Part shown: positions 34,801-45,700 of the stretch, one piece after another
Layout: each line of letters begins with the position of its first letter
Position numbering within the stretch: the stretch's first letter is position 1
Assembly (NCBI GenBank): GCA_024195265.1
Contig: JAJLRJ010000001.1
Coordinates: forward strand, 52,452,214 to 52,516,213
Length of the DNA: 64,000 nt
Source of the DNA: Dendrophyllia cribrosa
Lineage: Eukaryota; Cnidaria; Anthozoa; Scleractinia; Dendrophylliidae
Direction of reading: 5' to 3'
Notes under the pieces: generated by a model
Databases searched by the model: none
What the model was told of the DNA's origin: nothing
The model's input: only the letters and a program-made list of their open reading frames with translations
Translations under genes and position numbers: made by a program

Positions 34801-37800
34801 TGGCCTAAGGTTTTCTAGGATTGTTTTATCTTTAGATTTTTTTGGTATAAGCGAGATTATTCCTCGTCTTTGGCTTATAGAAAGTGTCTTGTAGTGAAAG
34901 GCGTAATTGTAGCTGGCAAGTAGGTCAAAGGAGATGTCTGACCAAAAAAGTCGGTAGAATTCTGCTGGTAGACCATCGGTACCCGGAGATTTATTATTGC
35001 TGAAATCTTTGAGCGCGTTAATACATTCATCTTCGTTTACCAATCCTTCGCAGGATTTCATTTCTTCTTCGCTAAGTTCTGTTACATTTTCTGATTTTTT
35101 GGGGGAGGTGTGAAAGCCAAAATGGCCGTCGGCCACGTTTTTCGAGCTCTGCAGCCTTCACGCCGGGGAAGCCCAAGCAAGCCCAAAACATAACTCCCGA
35201 AGTGCTGGTGATAAGTATTAGTGATCAACAAACAACAAACTTCGACTTAATGTCGAAAAGACTAACTCGCTCGCCGATATGCTCGCCGACAAGTGACAGC
35301 ACAAGTCCATCACCAAAACGAAACAGAACAAAAAGCAAAGAGACGAGCATTGAAGAAGACAACCTGGACAACGTAGAAGAAGAGATGTCCTTACAACTTA
35401 TAATGGACAAACTAAATTCTATGGACACAAGGATAGACGACAACTTTTCACAAATGCATGTTGACATGGCCCAGTTAAGATGCGAATTCAAACAACAAAT
35501 CGACGGCGTCAAAGAGTCCATTAAAGAAATTGAAAAGTCCCTCGAAAACGCCTAGGCAGCAATAGAAGATGTTCAGCAAGAGACAAAGGCGCACAAAGAC
35601 TCCAAACGTTCCCACCAAGAAATGTTGGACAATCAAACAAAAACTATCCAAGCACTGCAAACAGAGATGACAAAAATTCGGGCTGAAAACGAACAACTAC
35701 GGCCATCACTTAAAGACACCCAAGAAAAACTTACTGCCCTCGAAAACTACACAAGAAGAGAGAACTTAAAGTTCATGAACATACCAGAGGACAAGGACGA
35801 AAATTGTCGGAATATAGTCTATGACATCATCGAAAATGATTTAAAGATCAACACTGAAAATATCCATTTCCACGCCATACACCGTGTTGGCAAAGCGACG
35901 ACTCATCAAGACACTGACGATTTTACTCCATCGCGTCCACGACCCATCATCGCAAGATTTGTAAGCAGGGAGCATACGGAGAAGGTGCTATCCGCCAAAA
36001 GCCGGCTAAAGAAATCCGTCATGTACAAAGATGCTTATATAACCAAAGATTATGCCCGTGCCATCCAGGAGGAAAGAAGATCCCTAATCAAAGCCATGTT
36101 CGTCGCTAAACAGAAGGGACATGATTCAAAAGTAATTAATCGTAGTTTGTTTATTGACAATCAAGTTTTCAACATTAACTCTATTCCCGATGAATTCCGC
36201 CCAAGACATGATGTTTAACTAAGGTATGTGTTATTTCGCCGTTCAGCACAAATGTCCATCTATTGACAAACGGAGCTTGTTTGCCGGCTATCCCTCGGAC
36301 TTCAAATCCCACTAATTAGTCGAGGATTATGTATATATGTTCATTTGTGTATTTATGTCTGATTTTTGTACGTGGATATCATGCAGTCTTATCATTTAGG
36401 TCACTTGTGTGTTTAATCTCTCTCTATTTTATTGTTACATTTCGATTATGTTTACGTTTAAGCCCATCTGAGACAAGTCTTACCAATTATCGTTTCTCTG
36501 TTAGTGCTGAAAGAAATTTATTTTTATTAGTTTTCACTCCGCGAAGCTTGTGTTTACTAACGTCAAAAACAAAACTAACAATCTGATTACTGCCAATGCT
36601 TTCGATCTAAAATGCTTGTCGCTAAATGTTAGAGGCCTCAACAAATCAATCAAACGCCGAACCATTTTTCGCTGGTTACATAAACAAAATCACCACGTCA
36701 CTTTTCTGCAAGAATCGTACTGCTCTAATGATATTGCCGCCTCTTGGGAAAACGAGTGGGGTGGCAAAGCCTTCTTTAGTCATGGAACAAACCATAGTAA
36801 AGGTGTAATAACACTAATTAATCCCTCTGTGGATTTCAAAGTCGTAAAAGTTATTTCGGATAAACTAGGAAGGTTCATTATTTTAAAACTGTCACTCGAT
36901 GAAAAAACTATTGTCCTCGTTAACATTTACGCACCTAATGACATTACCCAACAAGTTACTTTTTTTCAAAAACTAAACAAACAACTAGAAGAATTCGCGC
37001 AAGATACAATCGTAATCGGTGGAGACTTTAATTGCGCTCTCACCTCAAACGACAAAAAAGGCGGAAACCCCATCTCTACAAAATCAGCTGTAATCAAAGA
37101 AATTAACACGCTATGTGATTCATACAACTTAACTGATATTTGGCGAAACCTGAACTCTGACAAACAAAGCTTCACCTGGAGAACTAAATCGTTGAAAATC
37201 CAATGCCGCTTAGATTACTTTTTAGTTTCACAAGAGTTAATTCAATTCGCAAACAAAAGTGATATCATCCACATGCCGAATTCTGACCACTCTGCTGTGT
37301 CTTTTACTCTGCAGTCTAATCACCAAAGTCAAAAAAAGGGTCCTGGCTTCTGGAAATTCAACACAGCCTTACTTAAAGACGAAGCGTACGTATTAGCACT
37401 GAAGTTGAATATTCCAGTCTTCAAAAATAAATACAAAGATACGCAAGACTTAGGCCTAAAATGGGACCTCATTAAAATGGAAATAAGAGGGTTTACCATT
37501 CAGTACTCTAAACGAAAAGCGAAAAAACAACGAGATGAAGAAAAAATATTGCACCAAAAACTTAACAACCTCCAAGCTAAAGCTGAAGAAACTCCGCACG
37601 ACAAAAACATCATACTCGAACTTCAACGCGCTAGATCACTTCTTAAAAAAATCATGCTAACGAGAACAAAAGCCGCAATCCTAAGAAGCAAAGTGAGATG
37701 GTACGAAGAAGGGGAACGTAATACGAAATATTTCTATAGCTTAGAAAAACGCCATCACGACATTAAAACAGTATCAAAACTCAAAGTAGGTGAAAATTCC

Positions 37801-39899
37801 TATATAGACGATCAATTTGAAATCTTAGAAGAAGAAAAAAACTTTTACGAGTTACTGTACCGCTCCAACAACATAGATGACCAAAAAATTAAGAATTCGT
37901 CATTTTTTAAATCAGAAAATGCAACGCGTACATGTGCTTATTGCAAGGTGATGATACCAATGCTTTGTCAAAATTTAGCATTAGAAAGTGGCGAACTAAT
38001 ATTGTATAACGCCTGTTTCCTGGTATGTTCCAGTGAGAGTTACTTGTCTGTGTCTCTGTTTTGGATGTTTAGATTTTAGATTCGCGTGTGCAAGCAACCA
38101 AGACTAACTGACAGATGATGAGGTAGTGTCTTTCAAACATAACTATGAGAGTGGTTTTCATTTGAGTGTCGAAATTGCTTTGGTTTTGCATTGCTACGCT
38201 TTGTGATTGGCTTAAACATCTCGCACCACTTTTCAACTAATCACAGGTAAAACCAAAAGCAATCGTCACTTAGGGCCTGTTCACATGGAGGTGGGGGACC
38301 CCGGGAAGGTGAGGACCCCGCCTCGGTGGGGTAACCAATCTCTCCATACAATCTCTCTTTTTTTCTTGATCGTTTTCACATGAGAGGTGGGATAACTCAC
38401 CGAGGCGGGTTGCCCGATGAACCGGGCCTGGTAACCCGCTTTGCTGGGGTGAAATTTATCCATGTGAACGCTGAAGGTGGGGTAACCCGCCTAGCTGGGG
38501 TCATGTTCATCCGGGCATTTATCTTTAGTTTGAATATTCCGCCAAAGCCCGCCAAAACAACATGGCTACGAGCCACTACAGGCCTGGCAAGCTTTTCCGC
38601 CGATTTCATCTTCCAAACGTCAAGAAAAACAGTTTAATTGAAGAAAATACTGAAAAAGTTGACAGTGCCAGCGACAATTTAAGCATGGTGTCCGATAATA
38701 AGGCTGATCTGCTGAATCAAACTAAAGTTTTTCCCGAAAAAAACAAAATCAAAACGGAAACCTTTATCAGATCCAAACCTCACCCAGCGCCCCGGGGCTC
38801 AATATTGCACATGAGGGCTAGCTACCCGGGGTTCCCCACCTCCATGTGAATTGGCCCTTATACGCAGGCCTTTTCCCGCACTTATCGACGACAACATGTA
38901 TTTGCTTCGAATTCTGATTGGTTCATTGTCTGCCTAACTTTGGTTTTGGTTTTAAAAATCGCCCTATTCTTTTCGAATAACAAGGTAAACAATTGATAGT
39001 GTTCATGTCAAAAGGCAGTGAATACCCACCTACTTGTTTGAACTTTACTTTATTCATCTTTTGTTTGCTAGCGTTACGCACACCCCTTATTGCACTTCTG
39101 TATTTTCGTCGCACTTGCGAATCATTTTGGCAAGGATTTTGCAAGTTAAAAATGTAGATGTACATGTATATGTAAAAGTTAATGACAACTAAAAAAGATT
39201 TCAATTGATAAGTAAATAGGCGCTACATGTCGTTTTAAAGACGCAACGTTAAATGATCAATTAGAATCATAGAACCGAACGTGCATTAAGATGTGCGCGC
39301 TTTCGAATAAAGAAAGTAGATATAATGTTATTTTTAAGTTTTCGTTTGTGCATGCATGCAAAGCAAAGTTTTGAAAATCAGCGATTACTCCCTTATGACT
39401 GGTATTAAAAGGTTTTAGGCAAAAAAAAGTACTGAGTGGGAGAGCCGGATCGGGAAAGTATTTGGCTCGAGGCCGAAGCAGCGAAGTCCGTACGATCGAG
39501 AACCAAATATTTTCACATCCGGCCCGACCTAACTTAGTCGATAAGTATTTTATCATATGACCAATTTGGAGACAAAATTGCTTTAAATTCTAACACCCGA
39601 GGCCGTGCGCTTTGAGGGTAGTAAGGCCGTACGGCTTTTTCCGGGCCCGCTCGCGCAAATGCGTACGGACCTCATACGGGACTTTCATCAATGGTTTTGA
39701 AAACAAAATTCTCGCATTGCCATACGGGTCATATGTTAATATTAGTTATTGCTAGGAACACAAAATAACTATGACTTGTAAAGTAAAAGCTCAAACCTGC
39801 TTTCCCTGGTCCATAAGTCGTCAAACTAAAGCAGAACCTTGATCCGAAAAACAACGCTGCTATCAGTGGTACAGCCAGCACACTACCCCTCCTCACCAT
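28227..39899 (-). CDS. Predicted type I membrane protein with signal peptide, four exons
   Basis: Minus-strand exons: 39797-39899, 32221-32346, 31341-31497 and 28227-28893. Junction phases are 1, 1 and 2, all consistent, giving 350 residues. Exon 1 starts at the ATG at 39899-39897 and encodes MVRRGSVLAVPLIAALFFGS followed by RFCFS, a good signal peptide; an upstream in-frame ATG at 39992 would bury it. Exon 2 encodes a short polar segment ending HHVKRGLG. Exon 3 gives a basic stretch, KWIKENWKK, then the hydrophobic IFVIIVAIFALIVVVGIY and RRCF, a transmembrane helix with a positive cytoplasmic flank. Exon 4 encodes about 220 Ser/Thr/Gly-rich and then mixed residues with no domain I recognise. 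The first intron (7.4 kb) contains a complete twin-primed L1 and a Harbinger MITE; the third contains a TTAA element. Function unknown. Further exons inside the long intron cannot be excluded. Confidence 0.6.
30078..30460. mobile_element. 383-bp MITE with ACCGCGGTCAAACG ends, copy 2
   Basis: Same length and ends as 20698-21080, but inverted. The two copies differ by scattered substitutions only. Confidence 0.75.
30588..30876. repeat. Foldback repeat, arms about 115 bp
   Basis: The left arm (30588-30705) and right arm (30757-30876) are inverted copies sharing AGTTGAATATATTTG, CGATATTTCGGTTTGCAAA and CAGAAGTGAAAT words. The two ORFs here are the same sequence read twice. Confidence 0.75.
32719..35102 (-). 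pseudogene. L1 ORF2, 3' half (reverse transcriptase and C-terminal region)
   Basis: One continuous frame from the inversion point to a TAG at 32719 with internal TGA stops at 33556-33558 and 32986-32988. It contains the RT palm: NNKSPGTDGLPAEFY, LRPISLLNVDYKI, IFLDFKKAFDSIEW, GVRQGCPLSGVLF and the catalytic YADD. The C-terminal part has a Cys/His motif (ICNLCNAEKQTLDHLLINC) typical of L1 ORF2. The residues before KSENVTEL belong to the inverted 5' UTR, not to ORF2. Confidence 0.88.
35202..36218 (+). pseudogene. L1 ORF1 (RNA-binding protein) with one premature stop
   Basis: One frame of about 338 codons broken only by TAG at 35553-35555. The N-terminal part is Ser/Lys-rich, then a long coiled coil, then the L1 ORF1p core with LENYTRRENLKFMNIPED and RPRPIIARFVSREHTEKVL, typical of the Transposase_22/L1 ORF1p RRM and C-terminal domains. 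It would bind L1 RNA and form the retrotransposition particle. The single stop leaves it inactive in this copy. Confidence 0.85.
36550..37918 (+). pseudogene. L1 ORF2, 5' half (APE endonuclease), cut by inversion
   Basis: The frame encodes the apurinic-like endonuclease: LSLNVRGLN, FLQES, VNIYAPND, IGGDFNCALT, CRLDYFLVS and MPNSDHSAV, with expected catalytic residues present. It then runs into the linker before the RT and stops being L1 at 37918, within ...FKSEN; the remaining residues of the open frame, to 38079, are host DNA. KSEN is repeated at the start of the minus-strand half, giving about 13 bp of overlap between the two cDNA pieces. Confidence 0.88.
38273..38857. mobile_element. PIF/Harbinger-type MITE, 585 bp (TTA duplication)
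   Basis: Ends GGGCCTGTTCACATGGAGG and mirror, flanked by TTA at 38270-38272 and 38858-38860. Internal repeats of GGGGTAACCCGC words. The short ORFs inside show no domain. A related, less complete copy is at 61826-62404. Confidence 0.75.
38861..39796. other. Intron DNA, no feature recognised
   Basis: Part of the first intron of the membrane protein gene. 39420-39720 is CG-richer with several CGTACGG words and may be an old repeat; no ends could be found. Confidence 0.3.
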
Positions 39900-42105
39900 C
39901 TCGATACCATGCCATGTAGGTGTAAAAGTAATGTCTTGAATCAACCTTTTAATTCCAGAAGAACGACAATGGAATAAAAGGCGCCCAAACAAACATAATT
40001 AACGATTTTCGTCTATTACGTTTTAATTATCCTTTTAATATAATTACGTCGATAAAGAAATAAACGAGTTAAGTCGAGCTATTTCAAGTAATTCATATAA
40101 TTTGATATATACCAATTTTCATTCATGAAAGATCAGTCAGAAAGATTCACTGAGGGAAAAGTAATTACGGATGTTCGATAAAAGCGTATCTTGCGTTGAA
40201 AGAACTCTTTTTCTCTATATATGCAACTGAAGATGACACGAGTATGTCGAAACATGCTTTACAAACTCAAACGTGTCGTTTCATATTTTGAAGTCTTTTT
40301 TTTATTTTGACGTAAGTGTACTCTTCATGTCTATGAAAATAGATTTTTCTCGTAAGTCCCAGACACAAGACACAACATCGCGCGCATTATTGCTTGCAAC
40401 AAAATCGAGGCATGTGACTCAGTTCACTCATATCATACCTGTACATGTACTTGATCGTTCTACTTCGGATTTGTCGGGCTGGACAGTCACATGACATTGC
40501 GTGCAACATGGCATTAATGAGACCCTGGCGTGCGACTAACTTGAGATACTGTGTTGATACTGAATTTAGCATTGAAAATGGAAATAGAGGTGCCGCCCCA
40601 AATAATGTAGTTATGTAAAAGAAACAACAAGGATACAGCTTCGTGGCAAACTAGGGTGGCTGGTAAGACAGGGCCGTCCGCTAGAGCAGCGGTGTCTCTA
40701 GGGGACCGATCCGCACTAGAGTAGCGGTGTCTCTAGAGGGGACACCCCCGGAGTAGCGGTGTGTAGGGGTGGAGGGGGGGGGGGGGGGGGGGGTATGTCA
40801 GTGTAACATAGGGTGGAACAGAAAAGGGAAGCCCTTCTGGGAGAAGAATACGTCAGATGGTACGGTGGTACCATCTTGGAGTCGGAGATCCTGGACTATT
40901 TCCAAGATGGCTATAGCGCTTACTGTGAGGTAAAGTGCAGCCAAGGGTGCACTTCCCTGTCACTAATGATTTATTAGCTAACAAGGACAAGCCATTGAAA
41001 AACACAGTATTTATGGATTATACATAATGCTCTCGTGTATTTACTACAGGAATTACATTTACAGCAAGCAACTTCCTAAGATATGACAAAGCTACCAATG
41101 TTGGGTTGGAGAAAGGGAAAAATATGAGGACACGATACCAGCTAGAAAAGCAACACTCAAATGTGGGGTGGTTCGTGTACAGTAGATTAAATAGTGTCCG
41201 AAACGGCATGCTAGAATCACATGACAACGTGAAAGGGAAATCACTTGGAGCTTTGTCGTACAAGTTAATACTGTGAAAGTAATATGATCTAATATTACTT
41301 CACTCTAGAAATTAACCTACAAGACTGTTACATTATAGACCATAGACCTACATTATTGCGCTGGTGACCGATCATGACTTGAACTCGAACAATTTAAAGG
41401 GAAACCCAGTGAAACAAACTTTACCAATTCTGATGCCCGATGAAGTCACGAAACCAGAATAAGGCAGAATTCCTTAGCATCAGCCTTGGTTGCGGCTACA
41501 ATATACATTTACAAGGGAGAGGAACGAAAAACCCGCTTGCAAAAACTAAATTGTAAAATTTTTTAGCTTTTTTTGTAGGTCCAGTATTGCCCATTATACT
41601 TCACGCGCCTCTGTTATTGTTTTGGTTTTGCACAAGAGTGAGGCTTCAGTTGTTCAGCGGCGTGTGAAACATAATGGACAATTACTGGGTCTTTAATAAA
41701 AAAAACTAATGATTAATAGTATATAGTGAATTGTAACTTGAAGAAGTCTAAACTAATCTATTTTTATAAGCTGATGCACCATACAGTTTTATGCCAAGGT
41801 ATTATTAAAGTTCTATGAACACCTTCTTGATGTCGCAATAGATCGCCTGCTTTTAGACTAATATTTTCGAGTAATATTTATCAAGACATACAACAAGATA
41901 CAGACGTAAATTAGGGTTTGTACTCTGACTTTAACTTTAATGGTAGATAGGTACTAATTGATTTTATAACTAGCTTACGTTTCCCCAATTAGTAGAGGGT
42001 GTCATTCCTCGGCTATTTTATTTCCAACTCGTTAATAAAGTCTTCATTGTAATGTCTTTACATCACAGAGATGTATAAACAGCATTTAGGTTCTTAAAGC
42101 TTTAA
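39900..42105. other. Upstream region of the membrane protein gene and 3' flank of the EGF-FReD gene
   Basis: 40205-40270 has a PLE-like motif (CTGAAGATGACACGAG ... GTCGAAACATG). 40676-40760 has three GAGTAGCGGTGT-type repeats, followed by a G run (about 22) at 40772-40793. AATAAA for the minus-strand FReD gene is possible at about 42018. No gene otherwise. Confidence 0.35.
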
Positions 42106-42753
42106 TTAGCGAATCCACAAATTCAGGGAGTAGGAACTAGTAGAGGAATGCGCACTATCCCCAAAATCCTGCTCTCCTGAATCCTCCCACTCTTCAAACG
42201 CTCCATAGTTATTCTCCGTAAGCCCAATACCGTGATCTGCTCTGCTACAACCACTTCCTCCTCCTCCAAACATCATCACTGAACCATCACCGGTACTCCA
42301 CTGACACCAGAAACCAATGCGGTTGCTTCCCTGAATGTTGCTGCTACAGTGTGCTTGGCTGAAGCCTGTAGTTGAACTGTACGATCCTCCAAAATACACT
42401 GGACAGCTTCCAAGACACTGATCATTAGACCAAACGTTACGATAAGTAAACTTACCATAACTGGACAAGTATCCCCTCAGAGTTTTTGAACCTAAGCAGT
42501 TAGTGTAAGTACGGAGAAGGGAAGAATGTGAACTATCGTCGCTGCGTGTTATCTTAAGCTCATTTCCATTGACCTTCCAAAACGCTTCCGATATCATATC
42601 GTAGTTACTCGATGTGCTTGTAGGGGAGCCCTGTGAAGACCGGATGTCGTACCACCAGTGAGCATCGTCTCTCATCCAATTTTTTGAATCGGCGTTTGAA
42701 AATCGAGCAACGAGTGTCCAACCGCCTCCGTTGTCTGACATGTCGCAATAAAC
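42106..42753 (-). CDS. FReD exon (fibrinogen-related/intelectin-like domain body)
   Basis: 216 codons from an acceptor TTTTGTTTTAG at 42754-42764 (minus). Landmarks: [24 protein letters not shown], a tract of paired cysteines (NCLG, QCLGSC, HCSS, WCQW, GCSR), [19 protein letters not shown] and a C-terminal SLNLWIR. The glycine/cysteine pattern is closer to the intelectin-like cnidarian FReDs than to vertebrate fibrinogen gamma. Confidence 0.85.
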   Translation of the reverse strand, partial: VYCDMSDNGGGWTLVARFSNADSKNWMRDDAHWWYDIRSSQGSPTSTSSNYDMISEAFWKVNGNELKITRSDDSSHSSLLRTYTNCLGSKTLRGYLSSYGKFTYRNVWSNDQCLGSCPVYFGGSYSSTTGFSQAHCSSNIQGSNRIGFWCQWSTGDGSVMMFGGGGSGCSRADHGIGLTENNYGAFEEWEDSGEQDFGDSAHSSTSSYSLNLWIR

Positions 42754-45700
42754 CTAAAACAAAACACCTTAAGGTGACTCGACCCAGTTTTTTTGGGGGG
42801 GTATCATCCTACTTTGAAGCTCTCTGGTATCCCCACCTTTACTTTTATCATAAGTCTATCACATAGAATGGATAACATATAGATCAATCTACAATATAAT
42901 ATAAAATATTTGGCGATCGGAGTAAATGTCACGTGGTTATAATGCCACGCCCCTTTGAGGTCTGAGTCGAAAATCTGCTGTTACCGGCATTTTTTCGTGG
43001 AAATCTCTCGGCTACACATAGTGCGCGTTAATGCCTTGCGCTTAGCAGAATTTCACCAACATCGCAAAGACCCAATTCGAGAAATTCAGTGGTTTCCAAA
43101 TTTAGGTCATAATTTAAGCGAAAATGATAAGCAAACTTTACACGATTATATCCAATAAACTATGAGACTTATCCCTTTATTTTAGGGATCGTTATAACAG
43201 ATGAGTCCTTGCAAGTCAGCAAAAAGCTTTAGGGCCTTGTAAATGCGCGCGATTTCGGGTATATACTCCATGGAGGTTTTTAATTATATGCACACAAAAC
43301 TATCCGGCATTTATTTAGGGTTAAAAACTCATTTTGAAATGGTTAGCTTTTATTTACTGTTATGGATATCACTACCCATAACAGTAAATAAAAGCTAACC
43401 ATTTTAAAATGAGTTTTTAACCCTAAATAAATGCCGGATAGTTTTGTGTGCATATAATTAAAAACCTCCATGGAGTATATACCCGATTTCGAGCAAAGGA
43501 AACATATAGAAATTATAGTTTTAGCTATTTGTTGACGTTTGTCAGCGTTTAAGAGTCCTTCTCACGAAAAAAGCATTTTCTTAAAAATTCGTAGTTTTTT
43601 TTTCCTTCAAATTTTTCAGGGCCACAATTGATTAACTAACTGCCCGGATTCTGAATTTCATGGTCATTGAAAAACTGTGACATTATCTTCTATAAGCCCA
43701 AAGTTGAGTAAACATTGAAGATTTTTAGCGTCTTGGCTGAGTTTGTGCTCTGGGAGTTGTCTATTGTTTCTAGTCTGTCATTATACAGGAAAAAAAAACT
43801 ACGAATTTTTAAGAAAATGCTTTTTTCGTGAGAAGGACTCTTAAACGCTGACAAACGTCAACAAATAGCTAAAACTATAATTTCTATATGTTTCCTTTGC
43901 TCGAAATCGCGCGCATTCACAAGGCCCTAAAGCTTTTTGCTGACTTGCAAGGACTCATCTGTTATAACGATCCCCAAAATAAAGGGATAAGTCTCATAGT
44001 TTATTAGATATAATCGTGTAAAGTTTGCTTATCATTTTCGCTTAAATTATGACCTAAATTTGGAAACCACTGAATTTCTCGAATTGGGTCTTTGCGATGT
44101 TGGTGAAATTCTGCTAAGCGCAAGGCATTAATGCGCACTATGTGTAGCCGAGAGATTTCCACGAAAAAATGCCGGTAACAGCAGATTTTCGACTCAGACC
44201 TCAAAGGGGCGTGGCATTATAACCACGTGACATTTACTCCGATCGCCAAATATTTTATATTATATTGTAGATTGATCTATATGTTATCCATTCTATGTGT
44301 TAGACTTATGATAAAAGTAAAGGTGTGGATACCAGATAGATTCAAAGTAGGATGGTAACCCCCCAAAAAAACTGGGTCGAGTCACCTTAAACATAGTGTT
44401 TTTCCATCATACAAAATATTACTCTATGTATGTTTATTTAAATCTTTATGTCATCAACAGCAGCATCAACTACAACCTAAACACCGTATTTTGAGACAAC
44501 CAGGAATAAGCTGTAACATGGTTTTGGTTATATTTTTCATGTTCTTCGTCTCATATTTTCTACGAGGGCGCGACGACTCAACAGTAAACAGTATAACAAG
44601 CTGCCGCGGGATTCATCCACAGTCCTCCTCTACGTCGATATATTTACAAATATTTACGGTGAAAGGGGAGTGGGGATAAGGAAGACCGTGAAGTTCTCGT
44701 TAGCCGGTGGAGGCTGATTTTTGGTCTTTCAGGCAAACGCTCTTTCGGCGCTTCGCGAAAAAAGCCTACTTGGGATAAAAAGAAAGGATCTTTTTCTATA
44801 TAAACCTTCTGTAAAAGAAGAAACAAATCAAAGGGCTCTAAGAGCTATTTCGTGAATACGAAACAACGTAAGGTTAATTTTAATTCTTCTCGATGCTTTG
44901 TAATCAAGTTTCAAACGTTTGATAATCCTTTAAGGTAATTCCACTGAAATAGAACTTACAATAAATTCTTGTTCAAACTTTGTCTACGAGATAGTCATTA
45001 AATGAGAACTTCAATTTTAAAATTAAAAATGGGGGTGCCCGTGTTGGTTTAGGAGCTGTCAGGCATCGAATATGCTCTATTTTGGCATTTTAGCAGTGTT
45101 GTTATAGAAGTGTATTGTCATTATTTGAAAACTTCTCAAAACTCAAAAACTCATGAGAACATGCTAAAGAAGACATCGCATACATTACGTTGGGCATAGG
45201 TAAACTTTTTACACCCGTTTTAGACAGAGAAGTCTCAGCGCTAGGCAAATAAAATCCGTTTTCCTGATTACTGAAATGCAAAACAAACAAACTGCAAATA
45301 AACCAGATAAACTGTATTTCTCTTATTTTATTAAATTTTCAACAATAGAAATTTAAAAAGCCTTTTCTCATACAAAGGTTTTGGGTACTTGATTAGAAAG
45401 AACAAAAAAAAAAGGTGGGGTGCCCGTGCTCGTTTACGAGAAAACAGCCACTTATTTTTTAGCGAGCTTAAGCCTGCCGCACACTTGAGGAAAGTGCTGA
45501 GCAAAATTCCTCGCGAGGCAGTTAGCTCAGCTGTTTCCGCAAGTGTGCGCTGGATTTTTGGTGAGTTTTTCGCCTCGCGAGGTCGTGAGGCAAATATCTG
45601 TCATGTTTGATATTTTTGGCCTCGTGAGACAAATTCCTCATCGTGTGCGGGCGCCGCGAGAATCTGGCTGAGCCAAATTAATCGATTAGCCAATAAAATT

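Larger units (their letters stand above)
32533..37918 (-). mobile_element. Full-length L1-clade LINE with 5' inversion (twin priming)
   Basis: A 17-bp direct repeat ATGCAACGCGTACATGT flanks the unit (32516-32532 and 37919-37935). A T24 tract (the poly(A) tail) starts the left side. 32556-35102 carries the 3' half of the element on the minus strand; 35103-37918 carries the 5' half on the plus strand, starting with a 5' UTR GGGGGAGGTGTGAAAGCC. The two halves meet at 35102/35103. ORF1 and both halves of ORF2 are recognisable, and only a few in-frame stops have accumulated, so the insertion is fairly young. It lies in intron 1 of the membrane protein gene, in the gene's own 3' orientation. Confidence 0.92.

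Noticed and set aside
35103..35136. First residues (MADGHFGFHTSP) of the minus-strand RT ORF as its natural start
   Set aside because: They are the inverted L1 5' UTR, not ORF2.
37919..38079. C-terminal 53 codons of the endonuclease ORF
   Set aside because: Past the target duplication; this is host DNA that happens to stay open.
42955..43158. 67-codon ORF ([14 protein letters not shown]...) and near-identical 66-codon ORF at 44004-44204
   Set aside because: Both are the same arm of one foldback element read from each side; two independent genes are not supported.
45102..45290. Possible extra exon of the FReD gene
   Set aside because: Acceptor-like TTTCAG is present but the frame has stops in the needed phase and no FReD or EGF features.
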